Shown: positions 9,148-18,065, numbered from the stretch's first letter. The stretch: DNA of 64,000 nucleotides from Streptomyces sp. NRRL B-3428 (GCA_000721375.1 JOGW01000002.1:62001-126000), one strand, 5' to 3'. The notes: a model not told the origin generated them from the sequence alone. A program made the numbers and translations.

Positions 9148-10539
9148 TCACGCTCCCCCGGTGTGCACCTGGAACGCCGCCCGCCGTACCGCCTTGGCCA
9201 GTGCCGGGTCGGGGTGGGCGGCCGCGAGGGCGACCAGGACCTGGACCGTACGAGGGTGGCCGACCGCGCGGACCTCGGTGAGAAGCTGCGGGATCGTCGG
9301 CTGCACGGCGGCCTCCAAGTGCCGTACGAGCAGCGCCGCTTCACCGTGGTCCGCGACCGCGGCCGCCGTGTCCACCCAGAGCCAGGTCGACTCCTCGCGG
9401 GTCAGCACGGTGTGCACGTCCTCGGGGTCGTAACCCTCCTGCTCGGCCAGCCAGATCAGGGCGTACGGGCGCAGCAGCAGCTCGTCGGACACGGCTCGTA
9501 CGTCCGCTTCGGCGGGGGCGCCGACCACCCGCAGGGCCTCGAAGGCGAGACCTCTGAGCAGGGAGTCGTCGCCGCGGGCCGCGTCGAGGAGTTCGGTGAC
9601 GGCGCTGCCGACCGGGCGGGCCGCGAGCCAGGCACGGTATTCGGCGCGGGCGGCGTTGGGACGCAGCCGTGCGCAGCCGCGCAGCATGCCCTCGGCGGCC
9701 TGCTCGATGTTCCCCGCGGGGCTCTGCGCGGCGACGATGATCTGCTCCAGCTTGACCCAGACCGCCCAGCTGCCGAGCGGCGTCATGGTGGCCTGGCCCG
9801 CGTCGAGGGTCAGTGCGCCGACGGCGGCGAGCCCGGCGAGCGCCCAGTCGAGCAGCGGGGCCAGGTCCGTGTCGGCCGGTACCGGCTCGGGCTGCGGACC
9901 GTACGGGATCTCGCAGCGTTCGTCGCGCAGTTCGGCGACCCGCTGGTCCAGGAGGTCGAGCAGTTGCGGCAGCGGTACGGGGCCCTGCGAGAGCTGCATG
10001 ACGGAGAGCAACTGCGGTACGGCCTCGATCACTTCGGCCACCGCGGCGGGCGCGAGTGCACCGGACGCCGGGTGCATCAGCGACCAGGCGTCGAACAGGG
10101 CGACCCAGCCGCGCAGCACCGCCGAGTCGTCACGGTCCCAGGCGCGCAGCCGCCAGCCGGCCCGCGCGTTGTCGCCGTGCACCTCGATCAGGCCCGCGAG
10201 ACGTGCGGTGTCCCAGTGGGCGCGCACCTGCTGCGGCGTCAGCTCCAGGGCTGCGGCGGCCCGTTCGGCCACGTCCGCGGTGAGCAGGCCACCGGGTGCG
10301 GTGCGCAGACCGCCCGGGTGTGCGCCGCTCCCGGTGTCCCCGGCCCAGCGCGCGATCCGCGCGGCGGCAGCCAGGCCGGTGCGCGCCATCATGGCGAGCT
10401 CAGCCGGGGCGGGTGTGCCCTCGGGCGGGCGGGGGGCGGGCCGGCGCCTGGCCCTGGGGGGCGCCGCTGCGGGGACGGGCGCCAGGGGGCGCGGGCTGAC
10501 GAGTCGGAGCCTGGAGTCGCGCGGGTTACGGGACGTCAC
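9148..10539 (-). CDS. Conserved hypothetical protein, winged-helix-like and repeat-rich
   Basis: A 463-residue soluble protein rich in Ala and Leu. A basic Pro-rich N-terminus of about 40 residues is followed by segments such as 'TPQQVRAHWDTARLAGLIEV' that look like winged-helix DNA-binding elements. The C-terminal third ('LEAAVQPTIPQLLTEVRAVG...VLVALAAAHPDPALAKAVRRAAF') resembles HEAT-like helical repeats. The start GTG 10537-10539 is used because the frame upstream of it loses protein-like composition. I do not recognise a named family. It is alone and converges with the VOC gene. Confidence 0.75.
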   Translation of the reverse strand: MTSRNPRDSRLRLVSPRPLAPVPAAAPPRARRRPAPRPPEGTPAPAELAMMARTGLAAAARIARWAGDTGSGAHPGGLRTAPGGLLTADVAERAAAALELTPQQVRAHWDTARLAGLIEVHGDNARAGWRLRAWDRDDSAVLRGWVALFDAWSLMHPASGALAPAAVAEVIEAVPQLLSVMQLSQGPVPLPQLLDLLDQRVAELRDERCEIPYGPQPEPVPADTDLAPLLDWALAGLAAVGALTLDAGQATMTPLGSWAVWVKLEQIIVAAQSPAGNIEQAAEGMLRGCARLRPNAARAEYRAWLAARPVGSAVTELLDAARGDDSLLRGLAFEALRVVGAPAEADVRAVSDELLLRPYALIWLAEQEGYDPEDVHTVLTREESTWLWVDTAAAVADHGEAALLVRHLEAAVQPTIPQLLTEVRAVGHPRTVQVLVALAAAHPDPALAKAVRRAAFQVHTGGA

Positions 10540-10664
10540 AGGGTGCAGTCTTCCCGCTCGGACCCCGAAAACCCAATCGGGGGTGCGGTGTGGGGGCTTC
10601 GCCCCGATCGGACCCCATCGGGGGACATGCGGTCGCCACGCCCCCGGAACGCGGGTCGTGCCTG

Positions 10665-11792
10665 CTAGAGGAGCGGCGTGAGGAAGCGTCGCATGGTCTC
10701 CTCGTACCCCTGCGGATCCGCGTTCCACATCGCGCCGTGCGGGGCGTCCGGCACCGTGTGCAGGGTGATCAAGTCCGGCCGGCGGGCGGCGAATTCGCGG
10801 GTTGCGGCCCACGGGGCGAGGGTGTCGTCGGGGCCGTGGAAGACGAGGACGGGGACGTCGATGGCGTCCGGTTCCGCCGCGCCCGCGGTGCGGTCGCCGC
10901 TCAGACCGGTGCGGCCCTGCGCGGCGCGTACGGCGAGGGGCAGCAGCGGGGACGGCGTACGGCTCGCGGCGGCGAGTGCGCGGACGGTGGACTCCCAGTC
11001 GAGGACGGGCGAGTCGAGGATCAGTCCGCTGATGCGGTCGCGCAGCGCCGAGTGGGCGAGGGCGTGCAGCGCCATCGTGGCGCCGGTGGACCAGCCGTGG
11101 ACGACGATGTTGCGGGCGCCGTAGCGCACGGCGTAGCGCAGCGCGGCGTCCAGGTCGCGCCACTCTGTCTCACCGAGATGGGCGAGACCGTCCGCGGATC
11201 GGGGGGCGCCGAGGTCGCCGCGGTAGGCGATGTCGAGCACGGGGATGCGCATGCCGTGCAGGAAGTCCATGACGACCATGGGGTGTTCACGGGTCGCGCC
11301 GAGGCCGTGCACGGTGATCACCCAGGTGTCGCGGTCCGCGGGCACGAACCAGGCGGGCAGTCCGCCGAGCTCGCCGGGGATGTCGACATCGGCATGGTCG
11401 AGGCCGAGTGCGGTGCGCGGGTTGCCGAGGTGGACCTGGGGGGTGAGCCACACCTTCGTACCGACGTCGAGAGCGCCGTGGGTGATGCGGTCCAGACGGC
11501 GCACGACGGTGTCGACGGGGTGCGGGGCGCTCTCGACGACCGGGCCGACGACGGCGTGGCAGCCGCGTCCGGTCAGGCCGTAGACGCCGGGGCGCTGTGA
11601 GGCGAGGGCGCGGGTCAGCGTGACCTGGTGGCTCGCCGTGGCGTGCACGGTGAGCGCGGTCTCGGTGGGCAGCGGCTTGCCGGGCTCGACCTTGAGGGCG
11701 GCGTCGCTGGCACGCCGGCCGGCCGCGAGCAGGGCCGTGCCGGCGCCTATGAGGGCGGTGACGGCTGCTGCCGTCGCGGTGGCGGGGCGCAC
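10665..11792 (-). CDS. Alpha/beta-fold hydrolase, membrane-anchored or secreted
   Basis: A 375-residue alpha/beta hydrolase. The N-terminus carries a hydrophobic helix (about 5-25, Ala/Val/Leu) that could be a signal anchor. The nucleophile elbow is GWSTG with the catalytic Ser, the acid is Asp in 'HGPDDTLAPW', and the His is in 'DAPHGAMWN', giving a complete triad in the right order. The oxyanion region is 'VITVHGLGATRE'. Substrate cannot be told; an esterase, lipase or peptidase are all possible. A single gene with about 125 bases of GC-rich spacer beyond its stop. Confidence 0.88.
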   Translation of the reverse strand: MRPATATAAAVTALIGAGTALLAAGRRASDAALKVEPGKPLPTETALTVHATASHQVTLTRALASQRPGVYGLTGRGCHAVVGPVVESAPHPVDTVVRRLDRITHGALDVGTKVWLTPQVHLGNPRTALGLDHADVDIPGELGGLPAWFVPADRDTWVITVHGLGATREHPMVVMDFLHGMRIPVLDIAYRGDLGAPRSADGLAHLGETEWRDLDAALRYAVRYGARNIVVHGWSTGATMALHALAHSALRDRISGLILDSPVLDWESTVRALAAASRTPSPLLPLAVRAAQGRTGLSGDRTAGAAEPDAIDVPVLVFHGPDDTLAPWAATREFAARRPDLITLHTVPDAPHGAMWNADPQGYEETMRRFLTPLL

Positions 11793-11904
11793 GGCTCCAG
11801 TGTCGGCGCGTCACGGTCGGTCGGCCAGTGGGCGCGGGCCGGTTCGGCCGGGGCGGGTGGGTGTGCGCGGCCGCGGGCAGGGGTGCGCGGTGGTGGGCGG
11901 GGCG

Positions 11905-12588
11905 TCAGGTGGCGCGCTTCGACTGCCCGTATCCCCGGAGCTTCTCCCCCACCTCATGCAATTCGCCCTCGGAAAGCAGGCTCGGCGAGCGGCCCGGCAG
12001 GGAGCTCGCGGTAAGCCAGAGGCGACACATCCATTCGAGTTGCGCCGTGCGGTCGTAGGCCTGGGCGAGCGTGGTTCCGTATGTGACCGTGCCGTGGTTC
12101 TGCAGTAGACAACCAGTGCGATCGCGAAGTGCGACGAGCATGTTCTCGGCCAATTCGTCCGAGCCGTAGAGGGCGTACGGGGCGACCCGGACCACTCCGC
12201 CGAGCGCGGCGGTCATGTAGTGGATGGGCGGGAGCTCCTCGACGAGGGTCGAGACGGCGGTCGCGTGGACCGCGTGGGTGTGGACGACGGCCAGCGCGTC
12301 GGTCGAGCGGTAGACCGCGAGGTGGAGGGGGAGTTCGCTGGTCGGGGCGAGTTCGCCGAGCACCTGCCGGCCTTCGAGGTCGACGGCGATCGCGTCTTCG
12401 GGCCGCAGCCGCTCGTACGGGACACCGCTCGGTGTGACGAGGACGAGGTCGCCCACGCGTACGGAGACATTGCCCGAGGTGCCGACGACCAGACCCTCGT
12501 CCGCGGTCCTGCGAGCCGTCGCGATCACGCCCTGCCAGGCCTCGGCGACCTCTGCGACCCCTTGCTCACTGCTTTGCTGCTGCGCCAT
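11905..12588 (-). CDS. Class II aldolase/adducin family protein
   Basis: A 227-residue protein of the zinc-dependent class II aldolase family (L-fuculose-phosphate aldolase, ribulose-5-phosphate epimerase, MtnB). Phosphate-binding loop GTSGN at 36-40, catalytic Glu85 in 'SELPLH', zinc ligands His103 and His105 in 'HTHAVHA', and third ligand His165 in 'NHGTVTYG'. All key residues are present. No kinase or isomerase gene lies beside it, so the substrate is open. The ATG at 12586-12588 begins the recognisable N-terminus; the longer frame upstream is not protein-like. Confidence 0.88.
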   Translation of the reverse strand: MAQQQSSEQGVAEVAEAWQGVIATARRTADEGLVVGTSGNVSVRVGDLVLVTPSGVPYERLRPEDAIAVDLEGRQVLGELAPTSELPLHLAVYRSTDALAVVHTHAVHATAVSTLVEELPPIHYMTAALGGVVRVAPYALYGSDELAENMLVALRDRTGCLLQNHGTVTYGTTLAQAYDRTAQLEWMCRLWLTASSLPGRSPSLLSEGELHEVGEKLRGYGQSKRAT

Positions 12589-12764
12589 GCGGTGATCCTG
12601 CCAGCCGCGGCCGGGGCACTGTAGTGCGGAGCCGTGCCCCCGGAAAGGGCGCAAAAGCGCATACGTACAGCTCTCTCCGGATTGGCCGAAGATCGACGGG
12701 CATCTACCGGTCTTCCAGTAACCTCTGGGGGATTTGTCCTGCACGTCGCCATCCGGGGGGAAAT

Positions 12765-13517
12765 ATGGCTCGTGGCAATCCGTCACGCCGTCGCGGCCGC
12801 CACTTCCGCGTGCTCGCCGCGTCCGCGGCCACGCTGGCACTGGGGGGAACGGCACTCTTCGAGTCGTCGCCGGCCGCCGCGGCCGCCAAGCCCGAGGGGC
12901 ACGACGTCTCCTCGCACCAGAAGAACGTCGACTGGCAGAAGGCCAAGTCCAAGGGCGCGAAGTTCGTCTATGTGAAGGCGACCGAGTCGCACACGTACAA
13001 GAACCCGTACTACAACCAGCAGTACAACGGCTCGCGCCAGGCCGGGATCCTGCGGGGCGCCTATCACTTCGCCCTGCCGGACAAGTCGTCCGGCACCACC
13101 CAGGCCCGCTACTTCGCCCGCAACGGCGGCGGCTGGCGGTCCGACGGCTGGACTCTGCCACCCGCGCTCGACATCGAGTACAACCCGTACGGCAAGAAGA
13201 AGTGCTACGGACTGAGCAAGGCCAAGATGGTGAGCTGGATCCGGGCCTTCAGCAACGAGATGCTCCTGCAGACCGGACGCCGGCCCGTCATCTACACCAA
13301 TACGAACTGGTGGAAGGCGTGCACGGGCAATTACTCGGGGTTCGGCGGCAATCACGCGCTGTGGCTCGCGCGCTACAGCTCATCACCCGGACCGCTGCCC
13401 GCAGGGTGGTCGTACCCGACCTTCTGGCAGTACGACAACGGGGGCCGGCTGCCGGGTGATCAGAATCTCTTCAACGGGTCGAGCAGCCGGCTGAAGAAGT
13501 TCGCCAAGGGGCGATAA
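12765..13517 (+). CDS. Secreted GH25 muramidase (lysozyme)
   Basis: A 250-residue protein with a 40-residue signal peptide: Arg-rich n-region (SRRRGRHFR), hydrophobic core and an Ala-rich cleavage region before KPEGHDVSS. The mature part is a single GH25 domain: Asp47 in 'GHDVSSHQ', Glu74 in 'KATES', and the catalytic 'LDIEYNP' pair Asp136/Glu138. GH25 enzymes cleave the N-acetylmuramyl-beta-1,4-N-acetylglucosamine bond of peptidoglycan. There is no cell-wall-binding domain. ATG 12765 has a GGGGGGAAA ribosome binding site. The Arg-rich n-region could be Tat-like, though without the full motif. Confidence 0.92.
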   Translation: MARGNPSRRRGRHFRVLAASAATLALGGTALFESSPAAAAAKPEGHDVSSHQKNVDWQKAKSKGAKFVYVKATESHTYKNPYYNQQYNGSRQAGILRGAYHFALPDKSSGTTQARYFARNGGGWRSDGWTLPPALDIEYNPYGKKKCYGLSKAKMVSWIRAFSNEMLLQTGRRPVIYTNTNWWKACTGNYSGFGGNHALWLARYSSSPGPLPAGWSYPTFWQYDNGGRLPGDQNLFNGSSSRLKKFAKGR

Positions 13518-13604
13518 GCCCGGCTCCGTAGGGGTTGGCGCCCTTTTGCCCCAGGTCGCAACAGGGCGCCATCCACGGATTGAGACACCCCGCCGCCCGC
13601 CTCA

Positions 13605-13626
13605 GTTCACCTTCCGTTCACCCAGG
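13605..13626 (+). promoter_or_regulatory. PHO box (predicted PhoP binding site)
   Basis: Two 11-nt direct repeat units, GTTCACCTTCC (13605-13615) and GTTCACCCAGG (13616-13626), directly abut. This is the layout of Streptomyces PHO boxes (direct repeats starting GTTCAYY). It lies 48 bases before the pit transporter start, suggesting control by phosphate limitation. Confidence 0.8.
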
Positions 13627-13673
13627 TTGCCTACGTTCGTACAGCCACTGACATCGAACGATTGCCTGGGTAA

Positions 13674-14963
13674 ATGGAACACTTCACGCTGCTGCTTGCG
13701 ATCGTGATCGCCGTAGCTCTCGTGTTCGATTTCACGAACGGTTTCCACGACACGGCCAACGCGATGGCGACGACCATCTCGACCGGTGCCATGAAGCCCA
13801 AGGCGGCGGTCGCCATGTCCGCCGTGCTCAATCTTGTCGGAGCCTTCCTCTCGGTCGAGGTCGCCAAGACGATCTCCAGCGGCCTGGTGAGAGAGGACGG
13901 GATCCGGCCCGAGGTGATCCTCGCGGCGCTCGTCGGCGCCATTCTGTGGAATCTGCTGACCTGGCTGGTCGGCCTGCCCTCCAGCTCCTCGCACGCCCTC
14001 ATGGGCGGTCTGATCGGCGCCACCATCGCCTCGATCGGTGTCAGCGGGGTCAACGGCGGCGTCGTCGTCACCAAGGTGCTCATCCCCGCGATCGCCGCGC
14101 CCATCGTGGCCGGATTCGCCGCGATGATGGCCACCCGCCTGACGTACAAGCTCGGCAAGAACGTCGGTGAGAAGACCTCGGCCAAGGGCTACCGCGCCGG
14201 TCAGATCGCCTCCGCCGGTCTTGTCTCGCTCGCGCACGGCACCAACGACGCGCAGAAGACGATGGGCATCATCACCCTGGCCCTGGTCGCCGGCGGCGCG
14301 CTCGCGCCCGGCTCGAACCCGCCGGTCTGGGTGATCGTCTCCGCCGGTCTGGCGATCGCGATGGGCACCTACCTCGGTGGCTGGCGCATCATCCGCACCA
14401 TGGGCAAGGGTCTGACCGATCTGCAGCCGCAGCAGGGCTTCGCCGCCCAGACCTCGGCCGCCGCGGTCATCCTCGCCTCCTCGAACCTGGGCTTCTCGCT
14501 CTCCACCACGCACTCCTGCTCGGGTGCCGTGATGGGTGCCGGTCTCGGCCGCAAGGGCGGCGTCGTGCGCTGGTCGACCGCGACCCGGATGTTCGTCGCC
14601 TGGGGTCTGACCCTGCCGGCCGCCGGTCTGATGGCCGCGGGTTCGGAGTTCGTGGCCCGTCAGGGCGACTGGGGTATCGCGGTCGTGGCCACGTTCCTTG
14701 TGGTCTCCTGCGCGGCGATCTACCTCTACTCGCGCCGCCAGGTCGTCGACCACACCAACGTCAACGAGGTCGAGCCGGTCGAGGCCGCAGTCGAGGCGCC
14801 CGGCGTCGTGACCACCGCGATCGCCGCGGTGACTCCGCCGATGACCGTCGCCGCGGAGGCCGCCGCTGTCGCGGACGTGCCGGACGCTCCCGTCGTCAAG
14901 ACCACCATCTCGGCCCCGAAGCCCGCTGCCGACTCCACGCAGCCGGCCGGTGCGACCGCCTGA
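13674..14963 (+). CDS. pitH: Low-affinity inorganic phosphate transporter, Pit family
   Basis: A 429-residue integral membrane protein with about ten helices in two related halves, each with the PiT signature: 'NGFHDTANAMATTISTGA' near residue 22 and 'LAHGTNDAQKTMG' near 184. Pit proteins move phosphate, often as a neutral metal-phosphate complex, with protons. The C-terminal 65 residues are an Ala/Val/Thr/Pro-rich cytoplasmic tail. It is followed after 34 bases by a small membrane gene with a strong terminator, making a two-gene unit controlled by the PHO box. In S. coelicolor the similar gene is pitH2, from recall. Confidence 0.93.
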   Translation: MEHFTLLLAIVIAVALVFDFTNGFHDTANAMATTISTGAMKPKAAVAMSAVLNLVGAFLSVEVAKTISSGLVREDGIRPEVILAALVGAILWNLLTWLVGLPSSSSHALMGGLIGATIASIGVSGVNGGVVVTKVLIPAIAAPIVAGFAAMMATRLTYKLGKNVGEKTSAKGYRAGQIASAGLVSLAHGTNDAQKTMGIITLALVAGGALAPGSNPPVWVIVSAGLAIAMGTYLGGWRIIRTMGKGLTDLQPQQGFAAQTSAAAVILASSNLGFSLSTTHSCSGAVMGAGLGRKGGVVRWSTATRMFVAWGLTLPAAGLMAAGSEFVARQGDWGIAVVATFLVVSCAAIYLYSRRQVVDHTNVNEVEPVEAAVEAPGVVTTAIAAVTPPMTVAAEAAAVADVPDAPVVKTTISAPKPAADSTQPAGATA

Positions 14964-14997
14964 CGGCGGCTCGCCCGACAGTTAAGGAATCAGCAGC

Positions 14998-15219
14998 ATG
15001 AACATCGACTGGGCAGCTCTGGGCTCCGTCTTCGGCGTCAGCCTCGTGGCCACGGTGCTTCTCGTGGGCCTGTTCACCCTGGGCATCGTCGGCCTCTCCA
15101 AGCAGGAGGAGGCCACCTCGCAGGGCGGTACGGCGGCACTGGCCCGCACGGGCGCGTACGTCTGCTTCGCGCTCTGCGCGGCGGCCGTCTCGTACGGGAT
15201 CTACCTGATCGTCACCTGA
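14998..15219 (+). CDS. Small two-helix membrane protein downstream of pitH
   Basis: A 73-residue protein with two membrane helices (about 9-32 and 49-71) joined by a polar loop 'SKQEEATSQGGTAALART'. A good GGAATCAGC-type leader precedes ATG 14998. It is in the same transcription unit as pitH and is followed by a terminator. No family function is known to me; a helper or modulator of the phosphate transporter is a reasonable inference from the conserved pairing. Confidence 0.85.
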   Translation: MNIDWAALGSVFGVSLVATVLLVGLFTLGIVGLSKQEEATSQGGTAALARTGAYVCFALCAAAVSYGIYLIVT

Positions 15220-15236
15220 GGACACACGCGGTATCC

Positions 15237-15283
15237 GAACCGCCCTACGGCGGGCCCCTGAAGGGGTCGCCGTAGGGCGGTTC
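15237..15283 (+). terminator. Strong hairpin terminator after pitH unit
   Basis: A 16-bp perfect inverted repeat (15237-15252 with 15268-15283, GAACCGCCCTACGGCG). The loop contains a further small CCCC/GGGG pairing. It insulates the phosphate unit from the cobalamin riboswitch just downstream. Confidence 0.88.
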
Positions 15284-15344
15284 TGTGTGCGCCGGTGTGT
15301 GTCTGCGCACACTCTTCCGCCGCAGGTCAACGCCGAGTTGACGG

Positions 15345-15490
15345 GTGTTCGCGGTGCGTGGTGGACTGCCGGAGCCAATACGGCAGCAGTAGAGGAAGCC
15401 GGTGTGAATCCGGCGCGGTCCCGCCACTGTCACCGGGGAGTTGTCCCCGGAAGCCAGGAACTCTCGCAGCCGTCTCCGTCGAACCAGGGC
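15345..15490 (+). ncRNA. Cobalamin (B12) riboswitch
   Basis: The conserved core spans 15392-15430: GAGGAAGCCGGTGTGAATCC, then GGC and CCCGCCACTGT, the hallmark of the adenosylcobalamin riboswitch. A B12-box-like AGCCAGGAACTCTCGCA follows at about 15452. Outer limits are approximate. It lies about 100 bases before cobD, so the whole cobalamin cluster is expected to be repressed when cobalamin is abundant. No clear intrinsic terminator follows, which suggests control at translation initiation. Confidence 0.92.
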
Positions 15491-15519
15491 GCGGACACCC
15501 TGAGTGAGGACGTTTCGCC

Positions 15520-15588
15520 ATGCCCGGCTGCATCGCTCTGCCAAGTACCTCCTGTACGAAGGTTCTTCGAGGCGTATCGGCGCGCTGA
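15520..15588 (+). CDS. Possible 22-codon leader peptide between riboswitch and cobD
   Basis: ATG 15520 opens a 22-codon frame (MPGCIALPSTSCTKVLRGVS plus Ala-Arg) that ends at TGA 15586-15588, only three bases before the cobD GTG and in the same frame. A weak AGGA lies nine bases upstream of the ATG, whereas cobD itself has no visible ribosome binding site. Re-initiation after this peptide could drive cobD translation. It may also be chance, as nothing about the peptide is recognisable. Confidence 0.35.
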   Translation: MPGCIALPSTSCTKVLRGVSAR

Positions 15589-15591
15589 CCC

Positions 15592-16560
15592 GTGACCGCC
15601 GATCGCACCTTCGCGTACGGCGCCGCGGCCGGCCTCCTCGGCGACTTCCTGCTCGGCGATCCTCGCCGTGGGCATCCTGTCGCCGTGTTCGGGCGTGCCG
15701 CGAGCGCCGTCGAGCGTGTCCTGTGGCGTGACCGGCGCGCTGCCGGAGTCCTGCACACCGCCGTCTGTGCCGGTGGCGCCGTGGCTCTGGGCGCGCTCAC
15801 CGCCCGCGCCGTTCGCCGCTCCCCCGCCGCTTCGATCGCGCTGACCGCTGCCGCCACCTGGACGGTGGTGGGCGGTACTTCGCTCGTACGGGAAGCGCGG
15901 GCCGTCACCGCCGCGCTTGAGTCCGGGGACGTCGAGGCCGCGCGGGAGCGGCTGCCGCATCTGTGCGGGCGTGATCCGCAGGCGCTCGACGAGGCCGGGA
16001 TCGCACGAGCCGTCGTGGAGTCCGTCGCCGAGAACACCTCCGACGCCGTCGTCGGCGCGCTGGTGTGGGGCGCCGTGGCGGGGGTGCCCGGGCTGCTCGG
16101 GTTCCGTGCCGTGAACACCCTGGACGCGATGGTGGGACACAAGTCGCCCAGGTATCTGCGCTACGGCTGGGCTTCCGCGCGGCTCGACGACGTGGCGGGC
16201 GGGCCGGGCGCGCGTCTCACCGCCGCGCTCGCCGTGGTCGCGGGCGGGGATCCGCGCGGAGCTGTACGGGCCTGGCGGCAGGACGCGGGGGCGCATCCGA
16301 GCCCCAACGCGGGTCCTGTCGAGGCCTCCTTTGCGGGCGCGCTCGGCGTACGGCTGGGAGGTGTTCTCTCGTACGGGGGTCGAGTGGAGCACCGTCCTGT
16401 CCTGAACGACGCCGGGCGCGCCGTCCAAGTGGCGGATGTCGAACGGGCCGTGCGGCTCGCGCGCCGTGTGAACGGTCTTGCGTTCGTGGTGTGTGCGGTA
16501 GGGAGTGTGGCGGCGGGCCGGATTCGAGGCCGACTGCGTACAGGAAGAGGAACGTCATGA
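15592..16560 (+). CDS. cobD: Adenosylcobinamide-phosphate synthase CobD/CbiB
   Basis: A 322-residue membrane protein, first gene of the cobalamin operon. CobD/CbiB attaches the aminopropanol arm to adenosylcobyric acid to give adenosylcobinamide (phosphate). Family markers visible are 'LGDPRRGHPVAVFGR' near residue 20, 'AGIARAVVESVAENTSDAVV' and 'VNTLDAMVGHKSPRYLRYGWASARLDDV' segments, and 'GAHPSPNAGPVEASFAGALG'. The start is GTG 15592, which gives the usual N-terminus. Its last codons overlap the cobQ ATG (ATGA). Confidence 0.93.
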   Translation: MTADRTFAYGAAAGLLGDFLLGDPRRGHPVAVFGRAASAVERVLWRDRRAAGVLHTAVCAGGAVALGALTARAVRRSPAASIALTAAATWTVVGGTSLVREARAVTAALESGDVEAARERLPHLCGRDPQALDEAGIARAVVESVAENTSDAVVGALVWGAVAGVPGLLGFRAVNTLDAMVGHKSPRYLRYGWASARLDDVAGGPGARLTAALAVVAGGDPRGAVRAWRQDAGAHPSPNAGPVEASFAGALGVRLGGVLSYGGRVEHRPVLNDAGRAVQVADVERAVRLARRVNGLAFVVCAVGSVAAGRIRGRLRTGRGTS

Positions 16561-18065
16561 GCGGTGGACTGCTGGTCGCCGGAACCACTTCGGATGCCGG
16601 GAAGAGCGTGGTCACCGCGGGGATCTGCCGCTGGCTGGTGCGTCAGGGGGTGTCGGTCGCGCCGTTCAAGGCGCAGAACATGTCCCTCAACTCCTTCGTG
16701 ACGCGCGAGGGCGCGGAGATCGGGCGCGCGCAGGCGATGCAGGCGCAGGCCGCGCGGGTGGAGCCGACCGCGCTGATGAACCCGGTGCTGCTCAAGCCCG
16801 GCAGCGACCGTTCCAGCCAGGTGGTCCTGATGGGCAAGCCGGTGGGCGAGATGAGTGCGCGCGGCTATCACGGAGGGCGGCAGGAGTCGCTGCTCGGGAC
16901 GGTCGTGGACTGCCTTGAGCAGCTGCGGAGTTCGTACGACGCGGTGATCTGCGAGGGCGCCGGGTCTCCCGCCGAGATCAATCTGCGGCGGACCGACATC
17001 GTGAACATGGGGATCGCGCGGGCCGCGCGTTTTCCGGTGGTCGTGGTCGGCGACATCGACCGCGGTGGTGTGTTCGCCTCCTTCTTCGGTACGACGGCGC
17101 TGCTCGCCAAGGAGGACCAGGAGCTGGTCGCCGGGTATCTGGTGAACAAGTTCCGCGGGGATGTCTCGCTCCTCGAGCCCGGGCTCGACATGCTCAAGGG
17201 GCTTACGGGGCGGGAGACTTACGGGGTGCTGCCCTTCGCGCACGGGCTCGGGATCGACGAGGAGGACGGCCTTCGGGTCTCGCTGCGCGGCGCCGTACGG
17301 GAGTCGGAGGTGGCGCCGCCGGTCGGTGAGGATCTGCTGCGGGTCGCGGTCTGCGCGATCCCGCTGATGTCCAACTTCACCGATGTGGACGCGCTCGCCG
17401 CCGAGCCCGGAGTGGTGGTCCGATTCGTGGACCGGCCCGAGGAGTTGGTGGATGCGGATCTCGTCGTGATCCCGGGAACCCGCGGCACCGTCGCGGCGTT
17501 GGAATGGCTGAGACGGCGGGGATTCGAGCAGGCGCTGAGGCGCAGGGCAGCCGAGGGACGCCCGATTCTGGGGATCTGTGGCGGGTTTCAGATCCTGGGC
17601 GAGCACATCGAGGACGAGATCGAGTCCCGCGCGGGAGCGGTGGACGGGCTGGGGTTGTTGCCGGTCCGGGTCCGCTTCCGGCGCGAGAAGACGCTGACGC
17701 GTCCAGTGGGCAGGGCACTGGGCGAAAACGTCGAGGGTTACGAGATTCATCACGGGGTCGCCGAAGTGCTCGGCGGTGAGTCGTTCTTGGACGGCTGCCG
17801 GGTCGGCGGTACGTGGGGGACACACTGGCACGGGTCGCTGGAGAGCGACGCGTTCCGGCGTGCCTTCCTGCGCGCTGTCGCGGCTGACGCGGGCCGTCGT
17901 TTCGTGCCCGCTTCCGATACGAGCTTCGGTGCGCTGCGCGAGGAGCAGCTCGACCGGCTCGGCGACCTCATCGAAGAACACGCGGACACGTCCGCGCTGC
18001 TCAGGCTGATCGAGACCGGTGCGCCGCCCGGTCTTCCCTTCATCGCTCCGGGGGCTCCTTCATGA
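16557..18065 (+). CDS. cobQ: Cobyric acid synthase CobQ
   Basis: A 502-residue glutamine-dependent amidotransferase that amidates peripheral carboxylates of adenosylcobyrinic acid a,c-diamide to form adenosylcobyric acid. The N-terminal synthetase domain has a P-loop-like GTTSDAGKS (9-17) and 'FKAQNMSLNSFVT'. The C-terminal class I glutaminase-like domain has the nucleophile Cys in 'ILGICGGFQILG' and the late His in 'GTHWHGSLES'. It overlaps cobD and cobN by four bases each. Confidence 0.95.
   Translation: MSGGLLVAGTTSDAGKSVVTAGICRWLVRQGVSVAPFKAQNMSLNSFVTREGAEIGRAQAMQAQAARVEPTALMNPVLLKPGSDRSSQVVLMGKPVGEMSARGYHGGRQESLLGTVVDCLEQLRSSYDAVICEGAGSPAEINLRRTDIVNMGIARAARFPVVVVGDIDRGGVFASFFGTTALLAKEDQELVAGYLVNKFRGDVSLLEPGLDMLKGLTGRETYGVLPFAHGLGIDEEDGLRVSLRGAVRESEVAPPVGEDLLRVAVCAIPLMSNFTDVDALAAEPGVVVRFVDRPEELVDADLVVIPGTRGTVAALEWLRRRGFEQALRRRAAEGRPILGICGGFQILGEHIEDEIESRAGAVDGLGLLPVRVRFRREKTLTRPVGRALGENVEGYEIHHGVAEVLGGESFLDGCRVGGTWGTHWHGSLESDAFRRAFLRAVAADAGRRFVPASDTSFGALREEQLDRLGDLIEEHADTSALLRLIETGAPPGLPFIAPGAPS

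Noticed and set aside
10540..11163. Long upstream extension of the leftward hypothetical gene at 9148-10539
   Set aside because: It overlaps the alpha/beta hydrolase gene in another frame and turns Arg/Pro-rich; GTG 10539 is preferred.
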